From: Fusobacteriaceae bacterium | GTDB lineage: Bacteria > Fusobacteriota > Fusobacteriia > Fusobacteriales > Fusobacteriaceae | Reading direction: 5' to 3' | DNA: 34,930 bases | Assembly (NCBI GenBank): GCA_031289425.1 | Contig: JAITPM010000063.1 | Coordinates: forward strand, 1-34,930 | Shown here: in pieces, positions 11,418 to 18,857 of the stretch | Layout: each line of letters begins with the position of its first letter | How positions within the stretch are numbered: the stretch's first letter is position 1 | Made by a program: the position numbers and the translations under genes | Notes under the pieces: generated by a model | Database searches by the model: none | The model's input: the letters and a program-made list of their open reading frames with translations, nothing else | Told to the model about the DNA's origin: nothing

Positions 11418-12539
11418 TTAAATAATTTCATTGAAGCTTTGAATTCTTGTTTTAATTTGTTCGAAAGATGTTGATTCAAGATCAATCTCTATGATTGTAT
11501 TTTTTATGTTTTCTTTATTTAATTCAGCATAGAATACAGGATAATCAAATTCCTCAGGGTCACAGAATTTCATCATGCAAGTAATAACTGCATCTGCTTT
11601 ATATTTTTTGTATAGGTCAATAAGTACTTTGCCTCTTATTTTATTTGTATCAGTCGCTAATGAACAACCATAAAGATCTTGCCACCATTTAGCTAGACGA
11701 TATAAAGGATCTGTCCCAGCCGGTACATCCACTCTAAATTGACGAGATTCTTGTGCTAAATCATCTGCAACTATTGCAAATTTTTCATCTTTAAATATTT
11801 CAAGCAATTTTTGTGGTTCAGCCATAATTCCTGTTAAAATCACTTTTTTACCTTTCCAAGGAATTACTTTTAACTTCTTGATTTCATCTATAAATTGTTT
11901 CACATATTCAGTGTGCCATTTTTTTGAAATAAACCATCTTGATTTGATTACATTATGTCTGACAACCGGATCTATAATATGTGGGTATTTAACAGCTATA
12001 TCAGAAAACTCTCTCATTATTTCTCTATTTTTATTGTATATTTCTATACTGTTATTAATTGCTTCATCAGTTATTTTTACATTTAATAATTTTTCAAGCT
12101 TTTCTCGAATTATTTTATATTCTTCAACTAAAAACTTGTTTGCAACTTCAAGTATTCTATTTTGTGGGTGAGTAAAGACTATTGGTTGAGCTTTTCCACT
12201 CCATTTTTGACTATAGCATTTTAGTGTATCACAAAGAACAGGAATTAAGACTGCTTCTAGATTATCATAGGTACCATCTAATTCCATCTCAGTAATTGCT
12301 TGTATTATAGAACATGCAAATGGAGGAAAAACTGTCCTAGCTTTTGAGATTTCTTTTTCCCCTCCCCAGATACCTACAGGCAAATATCCTGCTGCATCTA
12401 TTAATTCCTCCGGAGCATACTCAGCTAAAACCCCAATTGCCCCTTTCCCTGTTTCTTTTTTATGATTAAGAATTGCTTCTTTTGGATTTTTTGCAATATG
12501 CTCAAACAAATCTATATATTTTTTTATGCTTTCTTCCAT
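11418..12539 (-). CDS. lcdB: Lactoyl-CoA-type 2-hydroxyacyl-CoA dehydratase, beta subunit
   Basis: Small subunit of the oxygen-sensitive [4Fe-4S] dehydratase that converts (R)-lactoyl-CoA to acryloyl-CoA by a ketyl-radical mechanism. The 373-residue protein has the family layout: YAPEELIDAAGYLPVGIWGG, FPPFACSIIQ, CDTLKCYSQKW, DDLAQESRQFRVDV, YGCSLATDTNK, MMKFCDPEEFDYP and a terminal SFEQIKTRIQSF. Conserved Cys residues in these motifs are the cluster ligands in relatives. Recalled Anaerotignum (Clostridium) propionicum LcdB matches better than HadC or HgdB. A GGAGG site precedes the ATG. It is the last gene of the VOC-lcdC-lcdA-lcdB operon and ends at a shared terminator. Substrate is inferred from pct and lctP nearby. 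Confidence 0.88.
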   Translation of the reverse strand: MEESIKKYIDLFEHIAKNPKEAILNHKKETGKGAIGVLAEYAPEELIDAAGYLPVGIWGGEKEISKARTVFPPFACSIIQAITEMELDGTYDNLEAVLIPVLCDTLKCYSQKWSGKAQPIVFTHPQNRILEVANKFLVEEYKIIREKLEKLLNVKITDEAINNSIEIYNKNREIMREFSDIAVKYPHIIDPVVRHNVIKSRWFISKKWHTEYVKQFIDEIKKLKVIPWKGKKVILTGIMAEPQKLLEIFKDEKFAIVADDLAQESRQFRVDVPAGTDPLYRLAKWWQDLYGCSLATDTNKIRGKVLIDLYKKYKADAVITCMMKFCDPEEFDYPVFYAELNKENIKNTIIEIDLESTSFEQIKTRIQSFNEII

Positions 12540-12580
12540 AATATTTTACCTCCATTAATTTTTTTCATTTATTTGTTTAT

Positions 12581-13840
12581 TTATTTTTTTTCATTCATTA
12601 TTTCGTCCAAAGCTTGTACACGAGTATCAAATTGCGCCGGAGAGAAATTTCTAGGGTCAGTTTGATCCCCATCAAAACTACTGTATGGTAATCCTGTATT
12701 GTTTTGTACAATTTCGGCTGTATCTCCATTAAGGAATCCCATTAATTTACAGCTTCTATTTAAATGATAAAGGACACCATCACATTTTCCATTTTCAACT
12801 ATTCTAGTCAAAACTTTACCTCTGTTCTCCAAAGATGTGTTGAGATAAATCCTCGTATAAGCTTCTGCCATTGAAAGCATGTCTCCCGGAGTATAATGCA
12901 AATTCCATATTTCTGGGTAAGCAGAACCTGTCATTACAACTCCCAAATTTTTAAGAGATTTAAATGTATGACTCAAATGAGGCCAAACAGCAATTCCTTC
13001 CCATGTAATTCTCTTCTTTTCTGCGCCTTTTAGTGCATATACTCCATTTGCTAGATTCGCTTCCAATTCTTCTGCGAATTTTCTATAAGTAATCTCAGCG
13101 TATTCTCTACTTCGTGCACAAACTATAAGTGCCATATAATTATATAAATCAAAACAATTTAATGGAGATTGTACATAAGAAGACATATGGGCTACTCTGT
13201 TCCATTGTTCTACAGAACGTTGAGTTTGTTTTTGTGCTTCTAAAAATTTATCATAATCAAATTTTCTACCTGTTACATCTTCCAATTGCTTTATAGCATA
13301 CTCAAATTGCCCTGCTATATATTCCTTTGCATATAGAGGAATCGGCATAGTATGGTTATATGGAACATCTATAATAATACAAGGTATATTTAATTCTTTT
13401 GCCAAATTTTCATACCATTTTAATAGTGTATTACATATATTATTACAGGTAATTACTAAATCAGGCAAAGGAACTTTAGCAGCCGGAGAATTTGCCAGTT
13501 TTTCTGGTGTGACTCCTGTACGGGCTTGCTCTTTTAATAATTCCATATATCCCAAATTTACCCGGGCATAAGAGCAAATATCCAATGAATATCCTTTGGC
13601 ATCTGACACATCAAGCATATCCATAGCACCTTTTTTGGCACCTATCCCTGCGGCATGTGTTTCCGGATAAATCATAGCTATATCCATAGCTACGCAAAAT
13701 TCCGGAGGAGCAACTGATGATGACCAACATACCAAACGTCCTTCTTTTTTGGCTTGTCTTGCTTCTTCGTCCAATTTTTCTTGATAATAAGCCAGAAGTT
13801 CTTTAGAACTCATGCTTTCTATATTTATATTATCACTCAT
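12581..13840 (-). CDS. lcdA: Lactoyl-CoA-type 2-hydroxyacyl-CoA dehydratase, alpha subunit
   Basis: Large subunit of the same dehydratase. Motifs include LVCWSSSVAPPEFCVAM, IYPETHAAGIGAKKGAMDML, CSYARVNLGYME, PDLVITCNNICNTLLKWYEN, IIIDVPYNHTMPIP, YHLNRSCKLM and FDGDQTDPRNFSPAQFD; the Cys residues in them include the expected cluster ligands. The APPEFCV and ETHAAGIGAKKGAMDM wording fits LcdA more than HadB or FldB. I prefer the ATG at 13840 (419 residues) because an in-frame ATG at 13849 lies only two bases from the GGAG site. It is 41 bases from lcdB and 50 bases from lcdC. Family is certain; lactoyl-CoA as substrate is a strong inference. Confidence 0.88.
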   Translation of the reverse strand: MSDNINIESMSSKELLAYYQEKLDEEARQAKKEGRLVCWSSSVAPPEFCVAMDIAMIYPETHAAGIGAKKGAMDMLDVSDAKGYSLDICSYARVNLGYMELLKEQARTGVTPEKLANSPAAKVPLPDLVITCNNICNTLLKWYENLAKELNIPCIIIDVPYNHTMPIPLYAKEYIAGQFEYAIKQLEDVTGRKFDYDKFLEAQKQTQRSVEQWNRVAHMSSYVQSPLNCFDLYNYMALIVCARSREYAEITYRKFAEELEANLANGVYALKGAEKKRITWEGIAVWPHLSHTFKSLKNLGVVMTGSAYPEIWNLHYTPGDMLSMAEAYTRIYLNTSLENRGKVLTRIVENGKCDGVLYHLNRSCKLMGFLNGDTAEIVQNNTGLPYSSFDGDQTDPRNFSPAQFDTRVQALDEIMNEKK

Positions 13841-13890
13841 ATTTATCATCTCTCCTTAAATTTTTTAAAGTCTCCTTATTTATTAAAACA

Positions 13891-14676
13891 TTATTTTTTT
13901 AAAACCTCTTCATAGGCATATATGGCAGCACCTAGTGCACCAGTAGTCTGAGGATTAGGTGCGACTGTTATGTCTTTTTTTAAGGTTTCTTTTAATGCTC
14001 TGACTACCCCATAGTTTTTAGCTACTCCTCCACACATTACAATTTTATCTTCCAGTTGGGTTCTGTGTGCCAGCCCGCCAACTTTATGCGCTACAGAATT
14101 GTGTACCCCAGCAATTATGTCTTCTACCGTTGTACCTTTGGCTAACTGAGATATAACCTCTGATTCAGCGAACACTGTACAAGTACTGCTGATTTTAGCT
14201 GCTTCTATAGAGCGATCGTCATAAAGCTCCATTTCTTCCAATGGAATTTCTAGGATTCTAGACATTACAGTTATAAACCTTCCTGTACCGGCTGCACATT
14301 TATCATTCATAAAAAATTGCTTTATACTTCCGTTTTGATCCAGACTTATGGCTTTAGCATCTTGTCCACCTATATCTATAATTGTCTTGGCATCGGGAAT
14401 CAAGAATTTAATTCCCTTGGCATGGCAGCTAATCTCACTTATTTGCTTATCAGCCTCTTCAAATGTAAATCGACCATACCCTGTAACTACTATTTTATCA
14501 ATGTTATCCCTTTTCATTTTGGAGTTTTCCAAAATTATATTTAAAATATTCCTGGATCCACTGCTCCCTATACCCATTTGAGCAACTTCAGTAAATATTA
14601 TTTCTTTACCATTTTTTAAAATTACTGCCTTAGAAGAAGATGAACCTATGTCAACTCCTATAGTATAAATACCCAT
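13891..14676 (-). CDS. lcdC: 2-Hydroxyacyl-CoA dehydratase activator (ATP-dependent archerase)
   Basis: Homodimeric iron-sulfur ATPase that injects one high-energy electron into the LcdAB dehydratase, coupled to ATP hydrolysis. The 261-residue protein is an ASKHA-fold ATPase: phosphate-1 loop GIYTIGVDIGSSSSKAV, phosphate-2 IIDIGGQDAKAI, and the adenosine motif MCGGVAKNYGV. The bridging [4Fe-4S] cluster is carried by one Cys per monomer pair position: NDKCAAGTGRF and SSTCTVFAESE, both present. A GAGGTGAT ribosome site precedes the ATG. Its position between the VOC gene and lcdA means it is co-transcribed with its client. It needs a reduced ferredoxin or flavodoxin, not encoded here. Confidence 0.93.
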   Translation of the reverse strand: MGIYTIGVDIGSSSSKAVILKNGKEIIFTEVAQMGIGSSGSRNILNIILENSKMKRDNIDKIVVTGYGRFTFEEADKQISEISCHAKGIKFLIPDAKTIIDIGGQDAKAISLDQNGSIKQFFMNDKCAAGTGRFITVMSRILEIPLEEMELYDDRSIEAAKISSTCTVFAESEVISQLAKGTTVEDIIAGVHNSVAHKVGGLAHRTQLEDKIVMCGGVAKNYGVVRALKETLKKDITVAPNPQTTGALGAAIYAYEEVLKK

Positions 14677-14705
14677 GGTATCACCTCATAATATATATCC
14701 CTTAA

Positions 14706-15125
14706 TTAATCTCTTTTTACCGGACCTATAGTTTGCACAAATTCTGTAAGAATTCCATCAGAGAATTTTGGTCTCAAAAAATTAACGATGATTACATCTT
14801 CAATACCTACAACTGCATGTTCTTCCAACATTTGCATTCCCTTACTTTCGAATTCTTCTCTTACAGCCTCTACATCTTCTACTTCAAAAGCAACATGGGC
14901 AATTCCACCTTTTCCACCATTGAATTTTGTAAGGACACCTTCGTGTGGTATTATAAATTCTAAAGGGCTGCTGCTTTCTGAAGGTTTTGTAAATATTATG
15001 TCAGCATGGTAAGCATTTACAAATCCTGTATAATCTACCTCTAATCCCATTCTTTCAATGTAAGTATAAGCTTGTTCCAGTGTTGGCAGAACAATTCCTA
15101 CGTGGTGCATTCTCATTGGTTTCAT
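14706..15125 (-). CDS. VOC-superfamily protein, methylmalonyl-CoA epimerase-like
   Basis: First gene of the dehydratase operon; function not proven. The start at 15125 is chosen because AGGAGG lies just ahead of MKPMRMHHVGIV; an upstream extension to 15188 has no such site and reads unlike the family. The 139 residues form two beta-alpha-beta-beta-beta modules. Candidate metal ligands are His8 (MHHVGI), Glu56 (SPLEFI), His77 (GIAHVAFEVED) and Glu128 (LTEFVQ), the layout of glyoxalase I and methylmalonyl-CoA epimerase. No methylmalonyl-CoA mutase or decarboxylase gene is nearby, so classical epimerase duty is doubtful. One inference is an epimerase or isomerase for the 2-hydroxyacyl-CoA used by LcdAB. 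A glyoxalase-like detoxification role is an alternative. Confidence 0.8.
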   Translation of the reverse strand: MKPMRMHHVGIVLPTLEQAYTYIERMGLEVDYTGFVNAYHADIIFTKPSESSSPLEFIIPHEGVLTKFNGGKGGIAHVAFEVEDVEAVREEFESKGMQMLEEHAVVGIEDVIIVNFLRPKFSDGILTEFVQTIGPVKRD

Positions 15126-15314
15126 AAAATTCCTCCTAAAAATATTATATTTTTTATATTGATAATGTAATACAGTAGAACAAAACAAACTTTTTCTATA
15201 AAGGGATTATATATTTAAAACACAAAAAAGCATAATGAAAGTAATTGAATAAAATTGATAATAAATTGACAGTTGATTGCCGTGATGAAAGAAGTTGAAT
15301 AGAAAAGAATCAAC

Positions 15315-15343
15315 TTGACAATAAGTGAAAAATGGAATATCAT
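15315..15343 (+). promoter_or_regulatory. Predicted sigma70 promoter of the 494-residue regulator
   Basis: Consensus TTGACA (15315-15320), a 17-base spacer and TATCAT (15338-15343). The gene starts about 90 bases downstream. The -35 is overlapped by an inverted repeat and a perfect palindrome lies between promoter and gene, consistent with autoregulation. Confidence 0.75.
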
Positions 15344-15390
15344 TACAAGTAGACTAAATTAATTTTAAAAGCTTTTTTATGTAGAACATG

Positions 15391-15406
15391 TTTTGGTATA
15401 CCAAAA
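15391..15406. repeat. Perfect 16-base palindrome, operator candidate
   Basis: TTTTGGTATACCAAAA is its own reverse complement. It lies 48 bases after the -10 of the regulator promoter and 28 bases before the regulator ATG. It is too symmetric and GC-cored (GGTATACC) for the surrounding AT-rich sequence to make chance likely. No T-run follows, so it is not a terminator. A dimeric regulator site is the simplest reading; the binding protein is unknown. Confidence 0.6.
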
Positions 15407-15433
15407 TCACAATTCATAAAAATAGGAGGTAAA

Positions 15434-16918
15434 ATGTATAAAAATCCTTATGGAACTATACTTAAAGATTTACTTTCATTTTCTGATATAAAGTTCGTTG
15501 TAGCAGGAAATCATCTGGGATATGATGTTTCTTATATCAGTAAATGGTGCAGCAGCGCCAAACTTCCAGCTGCAAAAGTGATTCATGAGATTAACAAACA
15601 ACTTTCTGCATTAATAGGAAAAGAAATATTAGACACTAAAAACGCCACAAATTTTTTCAACAAATTTAAATTAAAAATCCCAAAGAATATAGCACTTCTG
15701 GAAGATAAAAAATTTTTAGAAGAGCAGATTTATGTACTTTTAAGTAATGCTTACGATGAAAGCTCTGAATGCGTAGAAGAAAAATGCTTTAATTTTTTAA
15801 CCGAGCCTGAGGAAATAAGGGCATTTTTAGAAGAGACCATAAGAGATACCGTAATCGAATCCAATAAAGATATCTCTGTATTTTTAAGCCTAGATATCAC
15901 CTCTCCCGGGAGTGCTCATTTGCTTTCTCTCTTTTCTAGATTAAAACCTGATGGAATAAAAATCAATATTTTTATGGGAGCATGCCTGGATAGGGTAGAA
16001 AAAGATAATTATTTATACTTGAAAAAAGTATTTTTTATCTTAAATAAATTTATAAACTTGAGCATACAATTGTACAATATAAGGAATTTTTGGAATTTAA
16101 ATTCAATCGTAATAAAAAATAAAATGGCCCTTGTCTATTCTGCAAATAACGAGGGAATGTTTGAGAGTATTGTTTTTACAAAAGATAAACCCAAAGTATC
16201 GAAAACTTATGAAACTATTAAAAAATTTATGAGTTTGGAAAATAATTTTTTAAGATTAAAGGAATCTGATTCTTTGATTAAAAGTGCTTTTAGAACAAGT
16301 TTTTACTCCAACAACTCATTTAATTTTCTTTTATCCCACGGATTTGAATTTTTATTGCCCACTGATATTATGAATAATATTTTGGATTATGCAGAAGAAA
16401 ATACTCATCCATATAATGATATTGTGGATATAAAAAAATTGATAATTACGTTAAACGAAACTTTTGAGCATAGTACCAGCAATTTCTTTATACTGAAGTC
16501 CTCCATATTAAAATCTTTTCAAGATAGAAAAATCTATTTTATGAATGTGGAATATGAGATTAGTCCTTCTGAAATAAGGGAATTTTACCCATATTTTATT
16601 GAAGCATTAAAGACTAATAAGGATATCAATATTTACATCATTGATGACGATAAATTGGATATGGGATTTTTGGAGTTTAAAATCTCAATATATTGCAATA
16701 GCAATACTGTATTTTTAAAAAATCTTTTTAAACTTCATCAAAAACATGACGATTTTTTCTCTGTTATAAATAATTCTCATTTAGTTGAAAATGTTAATCT
16801 ATTCTTTGAAGAGCTGAAAAAATCACCACTGTGCAAGAAATATTCTATAGAAGAAATTGAACAGTCCTGGGAAAAATACAAGAATATGCTCTTTAGAATC
16901 ATGGATATAAAAAAATAG
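15434..16918 (+). CDS. Putative transcriptional regulator with N-terminal helix-turn-helix and large uncharacterised C-terminal region
   Basis: A 494-residue soluble protein I do not recognise as a named family. Residues about 8-60 (ILKDLLSF, NHLGYDVSYISKWCSS, LPAAKVIHEI) resemble an XRE/Cro-type helix-turn-helix, with the recognition helix around DVSYISKW. The remaining roughly 430 residues show no membrane segment or recognised enzyme motif and are a candidate sensor or dimerisation region. AGGAGG precedes the ATG. The gene is divergent from the lcd operon and upstream of pct-lctP, with its own promoter, a palindrome in its leader and a terminator after its stop. Position implies control of lactate fermentation, which is inference. 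It could instead regulate elsewhere. Confidence 0.7.
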   Translation: MYKNPYGTILKDLLSFSDIKFVVAGNHLGYDVSYISKWCSSAKLPAAKVIHEINKQLSALIGKEILDTKNATNFFNKFKLKIPKNIALLEDKKFLEEQIYVLLSNAYDESSECVEEKCFNFLTEPEEIRAFLEETIRDTVIESNKDISVFLSLDITSPGSAHLLSLFSRLKPDGIKINIFMGACLDRVEKDNYLYLKKVFFILNKFINLSIQLYNIRNFWNLNSIVIKNKMALVYSANNEGMFESIVFTKDKPKVSKTYETIKKFMSLENNFLRLKESDSLIKSAFRTSFYSNNSFNFLLSHGFEFLLPTDIMNNILDYAEENTHPYNDIVDIKKLIITLNETFEHSTSNFFILKSSILKSFQDRKIYFMNVEYEISPSEIREFYPYFIEALKTNKDINIYIIDDDKLDMGFLEFKISIYCNSNTVFLKNLFKLHQKHDDFFSVINNSHLVENVNLFFEELKKSPLCKKYSIEEIEQSWEKYKNMLFRIMDIKK

Positions 16919-16962
16919 ATTTACTTTTTTAAGAGAAACCCGTATATATTATGCATTTATTT

Positions 16963-16992
16963 GCGTTGATGTCAACCACATCAACGCTTTTT
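16963..16992 (+). terminator. Intrinsic terminator after the 494-residue regulator
   Basis: Perfect 10-base-pair stem GCGTTGATGT (16963-16972), 5-base loop, ACATCAACGC (16978-16987), then TTTTT. It separates the regulator transcript from pct. Confidence 0.9.
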
Positions 16993-17046
16993 CATTTTCA
17001 GTCTAATCAATTCATTGGATATTCAAAGATATTCATATTTATTCAC

Positions 17047-17075
17047 TTGTTTTAGTTGCCATGCCAATATATAAT
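17047..17075 (+). promoter_or_regulatory. Predicted sigma70 promoter of pct-lctP
   Basis: TTGTTT (17047-17052), a 17-base spacer and a perfect TATAAT (17070-17075). About 190 bases of leader separate it from the pct start, unusually long for this window. Confidence 0.7.
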
Positions 17076-17089
17076 TAGGGATATTAATG

Positions 17090-17201
17090 AACTGAAACAG
17101 AATAAAAAGTATTATAACTAAAAAGAATGTTTTAGTATAAAAAAGATTTTGTATATAAAAACATTAATAACACTTGTACTATTATATTTGGCTGTTCAGT
17201 T
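17090..17201 (+). promoter_or_regulatory. Long pct leader with pairing potential
   Basis: In the leader, AACTGAAACAG (17090-17100) can pair with CTGTTCAGTT (17192-17201) apart from one bulged base. An internal hairpin pairs 17112-17123 with 17130-17140, also with one bulge. This could be a folded regulatory RNA or two protein-binding sites. The rest is AT-rich and no known riboswitch class is recognised. Confidence 0.3.
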
Positions 17202-17266
17202 ACTCTAAAACAATTAATACAAAATAACAATTTTGGCTTTAAAAATTCTATTTAGGAGGAAATATT

Positions 17267-18829
17267 ATGATTCCACGTTTTGTCTCGTCAAGAGAAGCAA
17301 TAGACAGCATCAAAGATAATGATGTTGTAGTTACTTCGGGGTTTGTAGGATGTAGCAATCCAGAAGGACTAGAAGTAGCATTGGAAGAAAAGTTTCTAGA
17401 AACAAAGTCTCCAAAAAATTTAACTCTTTTTTATGTAGCGGGTCAAGGAGATGGGGACAGTAAAGCTGTAGGTCATCTAGCTCATGAAGGTCTTTTAGGA
17501 AAAATAGTAGCCGGACATTTTAACAAAGCTCCAAAAATAGTTGATCTAATCATCAACAACAAAATTCAAGCCTATAATGTGCCTCAAGGTGCTCTTTGCC
17601 ATATGTTGAGAGATGTGGCTGGTAAAAAAATAGGTACTTTTACACATGTGGGATTAAATACATTTGCAGATCCAAGGTTGGAAGGCGGAAAATTAAATGA
17701 TATTACCACTGAAGATATTGTAGAATTAATGACAATACATGGTCAAGAAAGATTGTTTTACAAACCTATTAATTTTAATGTAGCTCTAATAAAAGGTAGT
17801 TTGTCAGACGAAAGAGGAAATATTTCATTAGAAAGAGAAAGTATCACTACCGAATGTATATCCATAGCTCAAGCCGTCCACAATTGTGGTGGTACAGTAA
17901 TAGTACAAGTAGATAAGATAGTAGAAACAGGAAGTTTGGATCCAAAATTAGTTAAAATCCCAGGAATATATGTGGATTATGTAGTAGAGATAGATGATCC
18001 ATTGTTGAAAGAAGAAGTCTATGGACAAGGATATGTTCCGGAATTGTGCGGTGCCATCCGTGTTAGTAATAAATCTTACTCAAAACCAACAAAATTAGAT
18101 GCTAAAAAACTTGTTGCCAGAAGAGCTACAATGGAAATAGAAAAAGGAATGGTGGGAAATCTAGGAGTAGGAAACCCTGAATATGTGTCTGTCATAGCTA
18201 CAGAAGAAAATATCGGAGATTATATGGTATTGACTGTAGAATCAGGACCCGTAGGCGGAATACCTCAAGGAGGACCACGATTCGGTTCTGCTGTAAATGC
18301 CGATGCCATAATAGATCAAACTTACCAATTTGATTTTTATGAAGGTGGAGGTTTGGATATAGCATTTTTGGGACTTGCTCAAGTAGACGAAGAAGGAAAT
18401 CTAAATGTTAGTAAGTTTGGTAAAAAAGTAGCAGGCTGCGGAGGTTTCGTAAGTATCAGTCAAAATTCTAAAAAAGTAGTTTATTGTGGTACTTTTACTG
18501 CAGGCGGTCTAGAGCTTGAGATAAAAGATGGAAAACTTAAAATATTAAAAGAAGGAAAATCCAAAAAATTTGTTAAGAAAGTTCAACAAATAACTTTCTC
18601 AGGTAATTATGCAAGAAACGTAGGTCAACCTGTTTTATATGTCACTGAAAGAGCAGTGTTTTCATTGAAGAAAGAAGGATTGACTTTGATCGAAATAGCA
18701 CCCGGAATTGATTTACAAAAAGATATATTAGATTTAATGGATTTTAAGCCTATTATAGCAAAAGATTTAAAAGAAATGGATAACAGAATATTCAGAGAAG
18801 GAATAATGGGTATTAAAAACGACAAATAG
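17267..18829 (+). CDS. pct: Propionate/lactate CoA-transferase
   Basis: Moves CoA between short-chain acyl-CoAs and lactate, making lactoyl-CoA for the dehydratase. The 520-residue single chain fuses the alpha and beta domains of class I CoA-transferases. Visible signatures are VVTSGFVGCSNPEGL, AYNVPQGALCHMLRD, IPGIYVDYVVEID, and TVESGPVGGIPQGGPRFG with the probable catalytic Glu near residue 325. GGLDIAFLGLAQVDEEGNLNVSKFG and ERAVFSLKKEGL follow. Length and motifs match A. propionicum Pct as recalled. An AGGAGG site precedes the ATG, and lctP follows after 28 bases with its own ribosome site. Acetate CoA-transferase (YdiF type) is the main alternative; the neighbouring lactate permease and dehydratase favour Pct. 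Confidence 0.9.
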   Translation: MIPRFVSSREAIDSIKDNDVVVTSGFVGCSNPEGLEVALEEKFLETKSPKNLTLFYVAGQGDGDSKAVGHLAHEGLLGKIVAGHFNKAPKIVDLIINNKIQAYNVPQGALCHMLRDVAGKKIGTFTHVGLNTFADPRLEGGKLNDITTEDIVELMTIHGQERLFYKPINFNVALIKGSLSDERGNISLERESITTECISIAQAVHNCGGTVIVQVDKIVETGSLDPKLVKIPGIYVDYVVEIDDPLLKEEVYGQGYVPELCGAIRVSNKSYSKPTKLDAKKLVARRATMEIEKGMVGNLGVGNPEYVSVIATEENIGDYMVLTVESGPVGGIPQGGPRFGSAVNADAIIDQTYQFDFYEGGGLDIAFLGLAQVDEEGNLNVSKFGKKVAGCGGFVSISQNSKKVVYCGTFTAGGLELEIKDGKLKILKEGKSKKFVKKVQQITFSGNYARNVGQPVLYVTERAVFSLKKEGLTLIEIAPGIDLQKDILDLMDFKPIIAKDLKEMDNRIFREGIMGIKNDK

Positions 18830-18857
18830 TTCTACAAAAATTAGAGGAGGTAGTAAT

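Larger units (their letters stand above)
15126..15433. promoter_or_regulatory. Divergent control region between the lcd operon and the regulator gene
   Basis: A 308-base AT-rich intergenic region without a gene. It holds a promoter toward the 494-residue regulator (15315-15343), a 16-base perfect palindrome (15391-15406) and an inverted repeat AAGTTGA/TCAACTT (15292-15298 and 15310-15316) overlapping that promoter's -35. On the minus strand I find only moderate promoter candidates for the lcd operon (for example TTGTTC-N17-AATATA), so its start is not fixed. Confidence 0.6.

Noticed and set aside
15126-15188. A 21-residue extension of the VOC protein
   Set aside because: The AGGAGG site places the start at 15125, and the extension has no family resemblance.
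17267-18829. Acetate CoA-transferase (YdiF-type) instead of Pct
   Set aside because: Motifs cannot fully separate them, but the lactate permease and lactoyl-CoA dehydratase next door favour propionate/lactate CoA-transferase.
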